Source: Nymphaea colorata (Eukaryota; Streptophyta; Magnoliopsida; Nymphaeales; Nymphaeaceae). From it: a stretch of DNA of 64,000 nt. The position numbers were made by a program, and so were the translations under genes. The stretch is from assembly GCF_008831285.2 (NCBI RefSeq), contig NC_045138.2, positions 15,285,934-15,349,933 of the forward strand, written 5' to 3'. Positions 1 through 10,810 of this stretch are shown here, piece after piece. Every line of letters starts with the position of its first letter. Positions within the stretch are counted from its first letter, which is position 1. The notes beneath the pieces were generated by a model. That model saw only the letters and a program-made list of their open reading frames with translations, did no database searches and was not told the origin of the DNA.

Positions 1-1079
1 CAAACACTGGAAAAACTTGTCCAACCCAAGTGTTTACATTGATCAGTTCTTCGTTTGCCAGTTTTTTTTAATGCATAACTCCGAATGCTAAGCGTTTAAT
101 AATACTTAAGGTATACTTCGTACATGCGAGGGAGCTGAACATACCATAGTAGTCCACAAGTTTCGTTTGCTAAGAAAAAATGGTGGGCCATGAAACTAAG
201 CTGGCCTTTACCTATAATATGCACTTAGTCTGATGTTGATTATTTTTCTATAAAAGCTTGATATAAAAGTCATGCTTTACCCTCCGGAAATCGACTACTA
301 ATCTCGAGCGAAAGGCCTTACTAGAATTTGGATCGGTATAGACTGCCTATGTCTCATAATTGAATTATACCCAATCCAAATCCAGGACGGACTTCCAAGA
401 GTTGGATATCTGAGCTCAAGTAACTGGAGATATTGTATATGGATTTCATAACCTTCGAATTCTGGCATTTTAGATCGCTGTGTTCCGTTGTCTTTAAGAC
501 ATCCTATTTAGTAAAAATCTGAATAATTTACTTAGGAATTACATTTACATTGGGCGATTTTTGTACAATATTCGTATATTCTAGAATGAATGCATCCGGG
601 AACATAGTAGCATTCTTCATCCGATCTATCTATTTCTATTAATTAATAGTAAAAACCGGTCAAGTTCAGTCCACGTCTAGGAATGACTACATCCGACTAG
701 TAAGAATGATAAAGTGGTCAGCAATCAATCTTCTTTCCTTAGCCAAATCCAACCACCAAAAAATTGGATTGAGATCGGACGTCGAATTCATTGGCATACC
801 TTCCAACTAATCCAAACCGGGTTTTGATCGGAGATCGATCCAAATCGGATCTGGCGTCGTTGTTTTCAAAATTAGGATCGGGTATCAAGCTAATTTGACC
901 CGTTTGAATCTATAGTGGATTGACGCGGACGTCTGAGGCGAGGTAGGTCACCCGTCCTCCTGGGGTCTCCGGCCCTCGGCCCATAAGAGTCATACCCACT
1001 TCTCCGACCACTGCGCCCCTTTCCTCTGTCCGCTACCACCACCTTCTCTCCTCCACCTCTGCCACAGAGTTCCGCCGCC
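1..1079. other. Upstream intergenic region of the first NHL gene
   Basis: No gene is recognised here. The last 350 bases hold many short GATCGG/CCAAATCGGAT-type words like those in front of the other NHL genes of this window. The stretch just before the start codon is pyrimidine-rich (CTCC/CCTCC), as in a plant 5' leader. I see no convincing TATA box within 200 bases of the ATG. Confidence 0.5.
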
Positions 1080-1700
1080 ATGACGAAGGCAGACTGCGGC
1101 CAGCACGACGACGAGAAGAAGAAGCTCTACCGCCGCATCATTTGGGTAGTCCTCATCTTCCTAGGCCTTGTCCTCCTCACCATCCTGATCATCTACCTCG
1201 TCCTCCTCCCATCGAAGCCGTCCTTCGTGCTCCAGGACGCCTCCGTCGTGCAGATGAAGGCCACCGGCCCCGGCCTCATCACCTCCGCCATTCAGGCGAC
1301 AATCGTGGCTCACAACCCCAACAACCGCATCGGCATCTTCTACGACCGCATCGAGACCAACGTCGCCTACCTCAACCAGCAGATCACCCCGTCGGTGATG
1401 CTCCCTCAGACCTACCAGTCCCCCGACGAGTCCTGCGTCTGGACGCCGCTCATCTGCGGAACCGACGTGCCCGCCGCCCCGTACGTCATCGCCTCCATCC
1501 AGCAGGCGCCCAACTACGCCTCCGGCTCGTTCTCCGTCCGCATCGCAGGCAAGCTCCGGTGGCAGGTCGGCAGCTGGACGTCCAGCCACTACGGCTTCTA
1601 CGTCCAGTGCGACGCCTACCTCCCCCTCTCCGGCGGTCGGGGGCCCCACAACTTTCTCCCATCTTACCCCTGCCGCACCGATGTGTGGTCGCAGCCATGA
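1080..1700 (+). CDS. NDR1/HIN1-like (NHL) LEA_2 membrane protein, NHL1/NHL12 type
   Basis: The single-exon gene encodes 206 residues. A short basic N terminus (KKK at 13-15, RR at 18-19) is followed by one membrane segment at about residues 20-43. A LEA_2 domain starts near 60, and the family NPN motif is present as NPNNRIGI at 79-86. NHL proteins are plasma-membrane proteins linked to pathogen response, hypersensitive-response signalling and callose or stress phenotypes. The C-terminal half (WKVG-like WQVGSW, then a Cys-containing tail) resembles NHL1/NHL12 as I remember that subgroup. The gene is markedly GC-rich, unlike the other NHL genes in the window, so it has long open frames on other strands that are shadows. 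An AATAAA lies at 1836-1841. The family call is firm; the subgroup is inferred. Confidence 0.92.
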   Translation: MTKADCGQHDDEKKKLYRRIIWVVLIFLGLVLLTILIIYLVLLPSKPSFVLQDASVVQMKATGPGLITSAIQATIVAHNPNNRIGIFYDRIETNVAYLNQQITPSVMLPQTYQSPDESCVWTPLICGTDVPAAPYVIASIQQAPNYASGSFSVRIAGKLRWQVGSWTSSHYGFYVQCDAYLPLSGGRGPHNFLPSYPCRTDVWSQP

Positions 1701-1835
1701 CATCTCCCCCTAAAAGTATAGAAGGTGGTGGATGAAGGTAAATGAAGAATATATAGTCTGCTTTTGCTTGTTCCATGTAATCTGTAAAACTCTTTCTCAC
1801 CTTTCAAGTTCTGTTCTAGAACACCAATGATTCTT

Positions 1836-1841
1836 AATAAA
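1836..1841 (+). terminator. Candidate poly(A) signal of the first NHL gene
   Basis: AATAAA about 135 bases after the stop codon, in an AT-rich context. Confidence 0.5.
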
Positions 1842-4739
1842 TTTTATAGGGAAATTTCTAATGGTCCTTTGTTTATGTTCTTTCTAACTTCATCTTCCTT
1901 TTTCATTTTCCATGATTTTGATTACTTTGTCCGGTCTCCAAGTTTTGAAATGTGGGATTTAGGCAAATTGATCGTCCAACATTTTCTTTCTCCCTTGTTC
2001 CCCTGAAACAGTTCTTGACCTCGAGGGCAAGAAAAAAGAGGAAAGAACTTTGACCTCTTGAACATATCACCTCAAATTGAGAGACTTGGTCGATCACTCA
2101 ACCGTATGAAACCCTGAATCTGTTCCCCTGTTCCCAAAGTCCTAACACACAAGCAAAAGGTCGACGTCCACTAAGACTTAAACTAATAACTGGTTGTTCA
2201 CCGGTTGCTGACCCACCTAAGTTCGCCAAACACCTCGGGATATCCATTTTCTTTTACTTGGCAGTCATGTTCTCTTTTCACTTGGAAAAAAGTTTACTAT
2301 AAAGAAACAAATGAAACATTTCGTTATCTTATATAATCTCTTTTAGTGGCGGCTTTACTGAGCACCAACGACAATATGCCTATCGTTTCGCGAGAAACAA
2401 GGTGCTGGCGACCAATTGTAAGGCAACTTTCTCTCTCTATCTCTCCTGATCGGGATCATAGTTGTCCGGCTCTTAGTTTTCGGCGACACAAATACCTAAC
2501 TTTTGACCTCTAATTTGAAAGTCTCGACTTCAGATTACCAAAGCAAAAGAACAGCGCCGTGAGGTGAGAAGAAATGGAAGATGGCGAAGTGAATTTGAAG
2601 GAGTGATTAATTTGAGAAGAGAATAAGAGGGAGGTTACCCGCTAATGACGCCTTAATTAAGAGAAGCATTTCGTGGTCATAATTTTAGTCGGCTTTCGTA
2701 TTCCAAACGCTAAAATTGGTCCCACTTTCGCAAGGATGGATTCTTTTGTCCTATTGAAACCGGCAGATGGTTCCTTCCAAGTCCCACTTTCCTCGATCTT
2801 TTCTATCCCCCGACGTAGAAAAGAGGTTGAACTTTTCATTTTCAGGAACCGCTTTTCAGAAACAAGCCTCACACGCCTTTTAAATTTCCGAGAAGGCGCG
2901 TCACTTTGTTGATAATTGCCAAATAATGAAGAAATCCCTGAACGGAGCGACAAATGCACGTTATTTATCATATCCCACGATTTTATTAAAAGATGTTGAC
3001 TTGTGGTAAACTTTTAAATTTCTTGCTCTTTTATGATGCAACTACTCAAATTCTGGTGTGCCCCTCCCCCGTTTGAAGAAGAAGTGGGGAGGGAGGTTCA
3101 TAAAAATGTATAGCCCTTCAGTAAAAGTAAACATTCCAATTAAAGGCTTGATTGTTACTTGTAACTGCGAACAGAGCCTCCTTTTTCTTGAAGCGTTTGA
3201 TACACGCAAAAAGTTTCCGAGAATGCAGCCAGAAGATTCTGAATATAGTATTTGCCCCCGATAAGAAAACCGTTTCAACGTTTTTGCCAAAATTTTTTAC
3301 CATACGCTTAAAATAATAGTTGTGCAGGTTTCAGTTTGTTAAAAATAAGTATTTTGTTTCCAGCGGTCCATTGCAGATTGCCTTGAATGTGGGGCACACG
3401 CAATGGGTAGTTGTCATGGAATATTAAATAAATGGTAGGTGTAAGTACTAAAACTACTTATAAAAAAAAAAATTCATCCATAAAGAAAAGTCATCCTCTG
3501 CTGTTATTTATGTATATATACTAAAGTTATTACTAAAGAAAAGTCATCCATGAAAAAAAAAGTCAATCATATATATATATATATATGCTCCCATCTCTAC
3601 CGGCAGCCGTATGGGCTCTTTTTGCCCCGTCACGAAAGGCCCTAAGTGCCGGCAATGGGAGAAAGGAACCGTCAAGGATCCCCTTTCTCCTCCATCCAAG
3701 ATCAAGAGATGAAAATGGAGAAAAATGGAAGGAGTGAGAGAGAGAGCTCGGAATTTGCAGGAGGAAAGATCCACAAACAGCTTAAGTTTGATGTTTCCTA
3801 GTGTGCATAATTTATGAAGTCATCATTCAGCTTCGGTTTGATGTTTTTTGCTTTCTATGTTTTAGAAAGTCATCATTTAGTTTATATATATAAAAGATAA
3901 ATTAAAGTTTAATTAGGAGGAGGTTACTTAACTTCAGGGCCGTTAATGATATTAAAGTTTAGGTGGCTTTTTATTATTACCAAATTTGCGGGCATGACGT
4001 GTTCGGAAAAAATTGTCTAACACGTAAAGCAGTGTTTCTGTCTTCGTCCTCACGCAATAACTTTTCACAGCAAGATTAAGAGGAAGAAAATTTCAATATC
4101 CACCTCGGTATTAAGGCGGTGTTGTTAGGGAGATTCCGGCATTAACTGTTTCGGCCAATGAGGAGGCGGGGAGGGTGGAGTCCACTCTTCGTGGGTTTCT
4201 TTGACCTGGAAATTGGACAAGTGGGGCCGTGACGGCGACGGCGCACCTGTTGTTTAGTTCCCGTCGATTTCCTTCCAGCCGGCGCTGTGTCTTGTCGGTG
4301 ATCCTTATCCCTTGATTGATCATCACATTCCGTCGCCCACGTTTTCGTCTGGATGCGACGGAAAATGCCATGTTCCTTTTCCAGTAGGAACTTCTAAAGT
4401 CCAGGAAGTTTTGGAGTTCCTGGTTTTCTCAGGATGCGCTTGGAACTTGTTCGTATCGATATCCTTTTCTACCTCAAATGAAATTGTTAGAAAGATGTTT
4501 TAGGAATTGTTTGGTCCCTTCTCCCAAACAACTCCTTAAGAGATGACTAATTTCTTATGTGAATCTAATCCGGTACGAAGCTCGGATCAAGGCACTAACT
4601 GGGGCTCTCATGTTCCAAATGCAGTTGTTGTTAAAAGAAGGAAAAAAAAAAAGAAGTCTCCCACCCTGAATTTGATTTTATATCAAAATAAGAATCTAGA
4701 AACAGTGATTACCATAATGGAAAGTGGTAAATAGCTTTA
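1842..4739. other. Intergenic, no recognised gene
   Basis: I find only short open frames (under about 105 codons) that resemble no family I know. A (TA)n run lies at about 3570-3587. A small near-palindrome sits at about 4502-4541 (GGAATTGTTTGG facing CCAAACAACTCC), which could be a scrap of a foldback MITE. Pairs of opposite-strand ORFs at 2657-2971 and 3042-3303 look like chance frames. Confidence 0.5.
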
Positions 4740-5497
4740 ATTTTGACCTCATGCAGTAATAAAGTGTCCAAACTCTTATAGAACTTAAAGTGGCTCGAGT
4801 GGTGACAGGGTATGTCACTTCATGGGATTGGTTGTGTTTGTCCTGGACGATCAGGTTGCACTCCACATTATACCAAAAAGCATTATGAGAATAACGAAGT
4901 GAAAAGCAATCAATGGAAAGAGTACTTCTTGCGAGAAAGACAAGGTAAGGCGAGGAAGTGGAAAAAGTAAAGATTGAATAAGCGATAAGGTTTCAAAATA
5001 AAGTGCTTGGCAGTCAATTCTTGGAATATAGAACGAACGCCATGTGTCTCAAGGGTGGTGGATTGCAGCTGATGTTTGCGATAACATATTCTCTTCCAAG
5101 ATAAAGTTACACAATCAGGGGACGGTTGGCAATAGTAACAATACGTTATTATATTCATGTATTCACCAGAAAAAATAAAACATATTCATGAAACACTTTT
5201 TAAAATGTTTCATAAATCTATCCTATTTTGTAAAATTGGCAAAGGCCCATCTCGTTGACTAATCTATGCTGATGAAATTGCATTTTTTCTTGCATGTATG
5301 TTTTGTGTGATCATGAGCATATGCTCTAATACTACTCACAAAGCTCCAATGTTATGTGACTTCCGATTTAACTTTGCTGGAGACTGGGAGATGGGGTTCC
5401 CTACTATTTATTGTTCTTGCTACCATTTATTGCTTAGGTGTTTGTAGCTCACATAGAAATTCAGATTCTTTATCCTTTTGTAATGAAATAGTAGGAA

Positions 5498-5630
5498 GTA
5501 CTTTCTTGAACTTATTCCTACTAATCAACCTATGTGAGCTATACGTAGTAGGAATAAGTTCAACTTATGTGAGCTACTAATCAACTTATTCCCCACAGGT
5601 TGATTAGTAGGAATAAGTTCAAGAAAGTAC
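5498..5630. repeat. Perfect 34-bp inverted repeat with 65-bp loop
   Basis: Arms 5498-5531 and 5597-5630 are exact reverse complements over 34 bases. The 65-base loop holds partial extra copies of the same sequence: GTAGTAGGAATAAGTTCAAC near 5545 and AACTTATTCC near 5584. A word of the type TATGTGAGCTA occurs at about 5531 and 5566 and inverted at about 5446. The whole is a compact nested foldback. It could be a MITE-like foldback or a replication-slippage product; no coding function is seen. Confidence 0.85.
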
Positions 5631-7059
5631 CTACTACGAGGAAAGAGAATTTGACATAAAAAACTTACTGAAGCAATCATTTTAGCAAAAAGTTCACCTG
5701 AAATTTTTTTTTTCAAGACCATCAAACGGCGCCTGTAAGACCCATTGATTAAGCTATTTTAAAAAAACGATATTAAAGGCAGCCACGCAACACTGATGCA
5801 ATGCAAATCGGCTGACTCGGACCGATTGTGACATCAACGCTTTTCCTTCGACACAAATAGGGGGGAAAACTTTGTCACTCGACTTCTTGTCAATGGCTCC
5901 ATGGTATAGACAAATCCAGGAAATTATTCCAATTTTTTTTCCAGAGATAATAGACTTCTTTTGACTCTCTTGACATTTTTTTTTTCTTTTTGAAAGACAT
6001 GTTTTCAGTTGCTGACCAAACTTTATTTCCAATTTACTGGTGTCGGGCTTAAAATTTTTGGAAACTATAAGAAGGACGACTTTTCTTACCACTATCCTAT
6101 AGTTTAGTTGAAGTCTGTGGTCATTTCTAGCAATCAAACTCTCGAAATATTGGGCTTGAAATTGAATCAATTTGAAAAGAAAATCTACGCGTGACTAACA
6201 ATCAAATTCAAATGGATATAAGTTTTTTAATTGAATGCCACAGATAGACAATGAATATGCAGGACAGTCATGAATCATGATGGCACACGTAGAAGGCCTC
6301 CATATGTGCAACGAGAATTCCTGCAACTGCTTCAATGGTGTTTGATAAGAAATTCGTGTTTTAGGAACATACATAAATGATTAAAACAGATATTTAAGAA
6401 ACTTTATATGCTTCTTTCAGGAAACATGATTCAATCACGTAGCGTTGAATGAATCCACATCTGGGTTTGTGTGGGCAATTGCCCCCACAATCCCACAAAA
6501 TTCAGTCATTTCAATATTGGTTACCTCCAACCATTTGCTTGCGCTGCAACGCATACGAAAACGATAGAAAGTGAAGGTTATGAATGAGGACAAGTTATAA
6601 AGGTAAACCACTGAAGCGAGATTGCCACAAAAGAAGGAAACAAACCACCGACGAAATGGGGAAAGGTATTGCCTTCTTTTTTATGGAATACTTTATCACT
6701 TTGATGGTCGATTCCGTCTGCAGCTTTGTTCAACTTTTTCATGTTCCAATTGCAGAACAGTGTGGCTCGCTTATTAAAACAAAATACATCAAATTAAATA
6801 GAATCGGACTCCAGCAACGGTTCAGCCCAAACATTCAAAAACGGCAAATGTTCATTCTCCAAAGGGCTAGCTAGTTAATTTGTATGAGATAGTTGGAGTT
6901 GTGAAACTAGTTTATTTTGTAATCAAGATGAAAAAGATCTGTTATGTTTATTAAGTGGTAATAAATACAAAAGTCGTTGCATGCTGCTACCAAATTCAAA
7001 ATATCAACTGACTTTTAGGGTGTATTAGAATGCATACAAGTGCTGAGAGTAGCACTATC

Positions 7060-7480
7060 AGCGTTTCGGATTCAAATCATATGTACTTTGAATCTATCTG
7101 TTTTTTTTTCTTTGGGGGATATTCATACACTTGGATTCAAACTTTGATTTGATCTCGAATGAAAAAAACGTATCCAAATCCGAATCGAAATCTCATCTCA
7201 CAATCTGAACCTTTCCAGAATCCAATTTTTACATTAATATCCGACTCTGCATCTGAATTTTGAACTAAATCCGACTGATTTTCAAAACTTAAGAGTATTG
7301 AATAAATAATATTTATTTAAAACTGAATCTGAAATTTGATCAGATGTTTATGTACATCCTAATCCAATCTGATGTCTAAATCCCAATCCAATCTGACTTG
7401 TTAATTGGGTATTAATTTTTTTCATGTCCAATTTTGTCGGAACAGTTCTGTTGGATTATTCAATTCAAATTGGATATGTT
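7060..7480. repeat. Quasi-periodic ATCCGAATC-rich block
   Basis: The block is dominated by imperfect words such as AATCCGAATC, AATCTGAATT and CCAATCTGA at irregular spacing. Similar blocks occur at about 15600-15900, 16480-16830 and 45850-46080, in both orientations. They look like degenerate dispersed repeats; I cannot assign a family. Confidence 0.5.
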
Positions 7481-8159
7481 AACTTACCCTAGCAGAGAGA
7501 GAAGGGGACTAGGGGGGGCAATGGCACCCCCCTCAAGTTTTGAAATTAAATAAATTTTTTTTAAAAAAAACAAAATCTCAGTTCGACCCATGTAAAACCA
7601 TTGAAATATAAAGCATTTCCCATGTTAAAAATTTCCCAAATTTTATTTAATGGTTGTACAATTATTCAGCCCTGTTAAAGATAAAATCCTGTTTGGAAGT
7701 CCCTGCGTCCTTATGTACACCCCCCCTATCAAACACAATTGCAAAAGTCCCGGATGATTTTAACATGTTTGGTATACGTTTTTCCAGTTGAATTTCAAGG
7801 ATGCGACTAGCAATCGATTACTTTTGCTTCCTGATTTTCACACCCGATACAAGCGTTTGGGACGATCAAATATGTTCTTAGATGTTTGGTAAACTCACTT
7901 GGTGCTTGGTGGGGAGGAGTACATTATACGATCTAACACGTTTATACCAATTCTAAGATTTTCCTTTTTTTAAATCTAGCGAGTCAAGATATGTAAGAGC
8001 AAAGAAGACTTAAAAGAGTCTTTAAAAAACGATATACATGTTGACTAGACCAAATTACAGCGCCAATTCCCTAGCACCATTTGAACTTCCTTAGATGTTC
8101 AATCCATGCATGCTTGTGGTCAGATCTATGACAACTAATAGATTTGGTAGAAAAAAAGG

Positions 8160-8569
8160 TTAACAGGACCGTAGATCCAAATCGGGCCCTCTTCAGCTCT
8201 AATCTGGCTGCAGAATGAGGCTGGATCCGAGTATTCGAATAGAAACGATTAAAAATCGATTTGATTCACCGGCCCGTTCAAAATGAAGCCGGACCCGACC
8301 CGACGACCGAGTAACTGAGCATTTTCCATGGCATGACAGAAACTGCAGAGAACTATCCCAAATCGACGGCATGAAAATTTTCCAACGTCCACAGGTTGGA
8401 AGCTTCCGTTCTCTCCTGCCGATTCCCCGTTTCTCCCCCACATCTCCAACTACTATATATTGAGCTTCTCGATCTTCCCTGCTCTTCATCTTTCTCCTTC
8501 TTGTTCTCTCTGTTTTTCCTGAGCCTCAACAGCTCTTCCAGTTTTACACAAATTGGCTTCCTCGCCCAC
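8160..8569 (+). promoter_or_regulatory. NHL-type promoter and leader before the repeat gene
   Basis: This region aligns by eye with the upstream regions of the intact NHL genes at 20245 and 25494. Shared words include CCAAATCGG..CCC..CTTCAG, ATCGATTTGATTCACC, GACCCGACC, GAAAATTTTCCAA and TTGGAAGCTTCC. A TATA box, TATATATT, is at 8454-8461, 116 bases before the ATG; the 20245 gene has the same box 117 bases before its ATG. The following leader (TGAGCTTCTCGATCTTCCCT and onward) is also shared. Expression of the downstream ORF is therefore plausible. Confidence 0.75.
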
Positions 8570-9064
8570 ATGGCTAACAACAACAAGAAGCCGGCGGGCA
8601 GGCTCAATAAGCCGGCGCTCAACCCCAACAAGCAGGCAGATAAGCTGGCTCTCAACCTCTACAAACAGAGAGATAAAATGGCACTCGACCTCTACAATCA
8701 GGCAAATAACCTGGCGCTCAACCTCTACAAACTGGCAGATAAAATGGCATTCAACCTCTACAAACAGGCAGATAACCTCAACAAGCCGGTATTCGATTAC
8801 CTCAACAAGCAAAACAACCTGGCAGCTAACTTCAACAAGCCGGGGGCCAACAGGATGAAAGCCGTCAACCGGGTGGCCAACGTCGACAAGCCAGCAGCGA
8901 ACCTCAACCAGCAGGCGGCCCGCCCGGTTGGCCGGGGCCATCCAATTGGCCGCCGGCTTGTTGACGTTGGCCACCCGGTTGGCCGCCCGCTTGTTGTGGT
9001 CGGGGGGCCGGCTGGCCGGGCATTCAATCGGGTTGCCAAACTCAAGAAGAAAAACCAAATGTGA
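8570..9064 (+). CDS. Novel 11-mer repeat protein inside an NHL regulatory shell
   Basis: The ATG at 8570 aligns with the start codons of the neighbouring NHL genes and opens a 164-residue frame with no LEA_2 domain and no membrane segment. Residues 23-66 are four gapless 11-mers (ADKLALNLYKQ, RDKMALDLYNQ, ANNLALNLYKL, ADKMAFNLYKQ), basic and amphipathic, in the manner of 11-mer LEA repeats but with a different consensus. Residues 67-118 are Asn/Lys/Ala-rich. Residues 123-155 form three further 11-mers (GHPIGRRLVDV, GHPVGRPLVVV, GGPAGRAFNRV). The stop lies in CCAAATGTGATGTGAAC, which in intact NHL genes encodes TKCDVD, here in a shifted frame. The 3' UTR with AATAAA at 9195-9200 is also NHL-like. 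The NHL core has thus been replaced by a repeat array. It may be a young functional protein, a non-coding hairpin transcript or a decaying chimera. Confidence 0.6.
   Translation: MANNNKKPAGRLNKPALNPNKQADKLALNLYKQRDKMALDLYNQANNLALNLYKLADKMAFNLYKQADNLNKPVFDYLNKQNNLAANFNKPGANRMKAVNRVANVDKPAANLNQQAARPVGRGHPIGRRLVDVGHPVGRPLVVVGGPAGRAFNRVAKLKKKNQM
8866..8981. repeat. Inverted repeat within the 11-mer gene
   Basis: Arm 8866-8895 and arm 8952-8981 are reverse complements over 30 bases with two mismatches, separated by 56 bases. The minus strand across the second arm therefore encodes almost the same peptide (NRVANVNKPAAN) as the plus strand across the first (NRVANVDKPAAN). The 33-base repeat unit thus occurs in both orientations, and the RNA could fold into a hairpin. 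Confidence 0.85.
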
Positions 9065-9290
9065 TGTGAACCACTATTAAGTTTTGAGCTTTTCTTTTTT
9101 TTCAGTCTTTGTTGTGTCCATAAGATCATCTTACTATGTTTATTAAAGATGTGTTTGGTGATCGAGATTCTTTTGTTTTTTCTTTTTCTCATATAATAAA
9201 GCTCATTTTCTCTGAGGGGGACACATGTATTTATATTTTTCTTTGTATTGTTATTTTTATTGTAGCTGAGCTTTTGGTTGGAAGTTAGGT
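9065..9290 (+). terminator. NHL-type 3' UTR and poly(A) signal after the repeat gene
   Basis: The order TTGTGTCCA, ATCTTACT, GTGTTTGGTGATCGAGATTC, AATAAA (9195-9200), GCTCATTTTCTCT, ACATGTATTTAT matches the 3' flanks of the NHL genes ending at 20955 and 26204. Confidence 0.7.
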
Positions 9291-9299
9291 TATTCAGCC

Positions 9300-9427
9300 G
9301 TTGAGCTCATGCAGTTGTTGTAAAGCGTGCAAACTCTCATAGAACTTAAAGTGCCACAAGAGGTGAAGGGGTATGTCACTTCATGGGATTGGTGGTGTTT
9401 GTTCAGGTCGCACTTTATGAGGCCTGC
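9300..9427 (+). repeat. Duplicated NHL flank, copy 2, part left of the transposon
   Basis: This stretch aligns with 4750-4870 (shared words include CATAGAACTTAAAGTG and TATGTCACTTCATGGGATTG). It breaks off exactly at the target-site duplication of the hAT-like element, and the alignment resumes at 14724. Confidence 0.75.
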
Positions 9428-9657
9428 ATTGCACCTAGGGCTGCATAACGAACTCGTCTATATAAGTTTGACTCAAACTCAACTTGTTTATAAACGAGCC
9501 GAGTTTGAGCTCTAACTTAAGCTCGCTCAATGTTGATTGGAGGAACTCAACTCAAGCATGGCCTTTAATCAACGACTCCAGTATGCAAATGAGCTGGTTA
9601 AAACTTAAAAGTCCAGCAAAACTCATCCTCTCACCTCAAAATATTTGTGGGGTTCAA

Positions 9658-9660
<3 letters not shown>

Positions 9661-9701
<41 letters not shown>
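9661..9701. repeat. (TC)n microsatellite
   Basis: About 41 bases of uninterrupted TC dinucleotides inside the hAT-like element. Confidence 0.95.
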
Positions 9702-9702
<1 letters not shown>

Positions 9703-10810
9703 GGTTAGCATGTTAGGATTTCTCTTTCGTTCATCCATTGGAGTTAAGGTTTTCTCCTTCGTCTTCTTCACGAGAGAGAGAGATAGAGAGATGTTGGGCT
9801 TCAAAGCAAGGAGGCTCTAAGACTTGTCAGCGGCAATGAGGTTCTTCCTTCAATCCATGGAACGTTGGCTCCTTCAACAAAAATGTCCCTGCTTGCAGCA
9901 ATGTCTTGAAGCTTCAAATCAAGGTCAATAAACAGTCCAGCAAGATCGTAGGTGCCTGTTTATTGTGTCATTTTCCCTCTAGTATGGCGGCTTTTCTATC
10001 GACATTTTCCTTTCAATAAGATCGTTCATGTTTGCACCAATACATTTGGGCATATTTGGGTATGAATATGCTACCGCCTCATTTTTGCTCAGTATGGCTA
10101 ATCTTCTATCAAAATCTAAAGATCTGCCTTTACTTTTTGCTTTTCAAATGGCCAATGGGCTAGGATTTGGCTTTTCTAGGATGCTGACAAGATGCAAGTT
10201 GAGACATCTAAAGTGCAAGCTCATTGGATTTCTATAGAGGTGAAGCACCAAAGTTTTGGGAGATTTTTCTTTGTTCTAGGGGTGTATCTCCATTCGGATT
10301 TTCACATCCGTAGGTTTCAGTATGATGAGCTTAATGAGGAGCTTTCTAGCCTATGTAAGCCCAATGTATGCTTTGGCCAACCAGTTTGTGAAAATTTGTG
10401 ACCCTGACACCAAGTTCTCTTGGTCTAACAAGAGAGAGGGGCCTGCTAATGTGCAAAGTTTAATTGATCACTGCCTTGTCTCTCATGACTAGTGGGACTG
10501 CCGGGAGTGGATTTTCAGTCTTCGAATTCTTCCTCTTACTTCTTCTGATCATAGTCCTATTGTTATGGAGGTTGAGAGAAACCATATCTTCACCTATGGC
10601 AAATCGATCTTCCATTATTTCAATTACTGGGAACAATTTCTCCAGTGCACCAAACTCATTGCAGACTATTGGTCTCATCATGTTGTTGGCTGCCCCATGG
10701 TTAGGCTTGTTTCTAAACTTCAACTTACTAGAGATAAGCTTCGGGAGTGGTCTAAGCAAGGCCCTAATGATCTGAACAGAATTATTGAGAGACTCGGAGT
10801 GTAGGTAGGA

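Larger units (their letters stand above)
4740..8569 (+). repeat. Duplicated NHL flank, copy 1
   Basis: Blocks here recur in the same order further right. 4740-4975 matches 9300-9427 joined to 14724-14840. 5820-6300 matches 14880-15600. 6590-6665 matches 16355-16430. 7680-8050 matches 17030-17290 and 18780-18910. 8150-8260 matches 17890-18000 and 19320-19440. The order and orientation show an old tandem duplication of a block holding an NHL promoter and gene. Matches are by eye, with frequent substitutions and indels. Confidence 0.75.

Noticed and set aside
1142-1800. Long open frames overlapping the first NHL gene in other frames and on the minus strand
   Set aside because: They arise from the GC-rich codon use of the NHL gene and lack any domain; the LEA_2 frame is clearly the real one.
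8486-9058. 190-codon minus-strand frame opposite the 11-mer repeat gene
   Set aside because: The repeat unit is stop-free in several frames. The promoter, leader and 3' UTR support only the plus strand. Noted for the inverted-repeat finding, not called as a gene.
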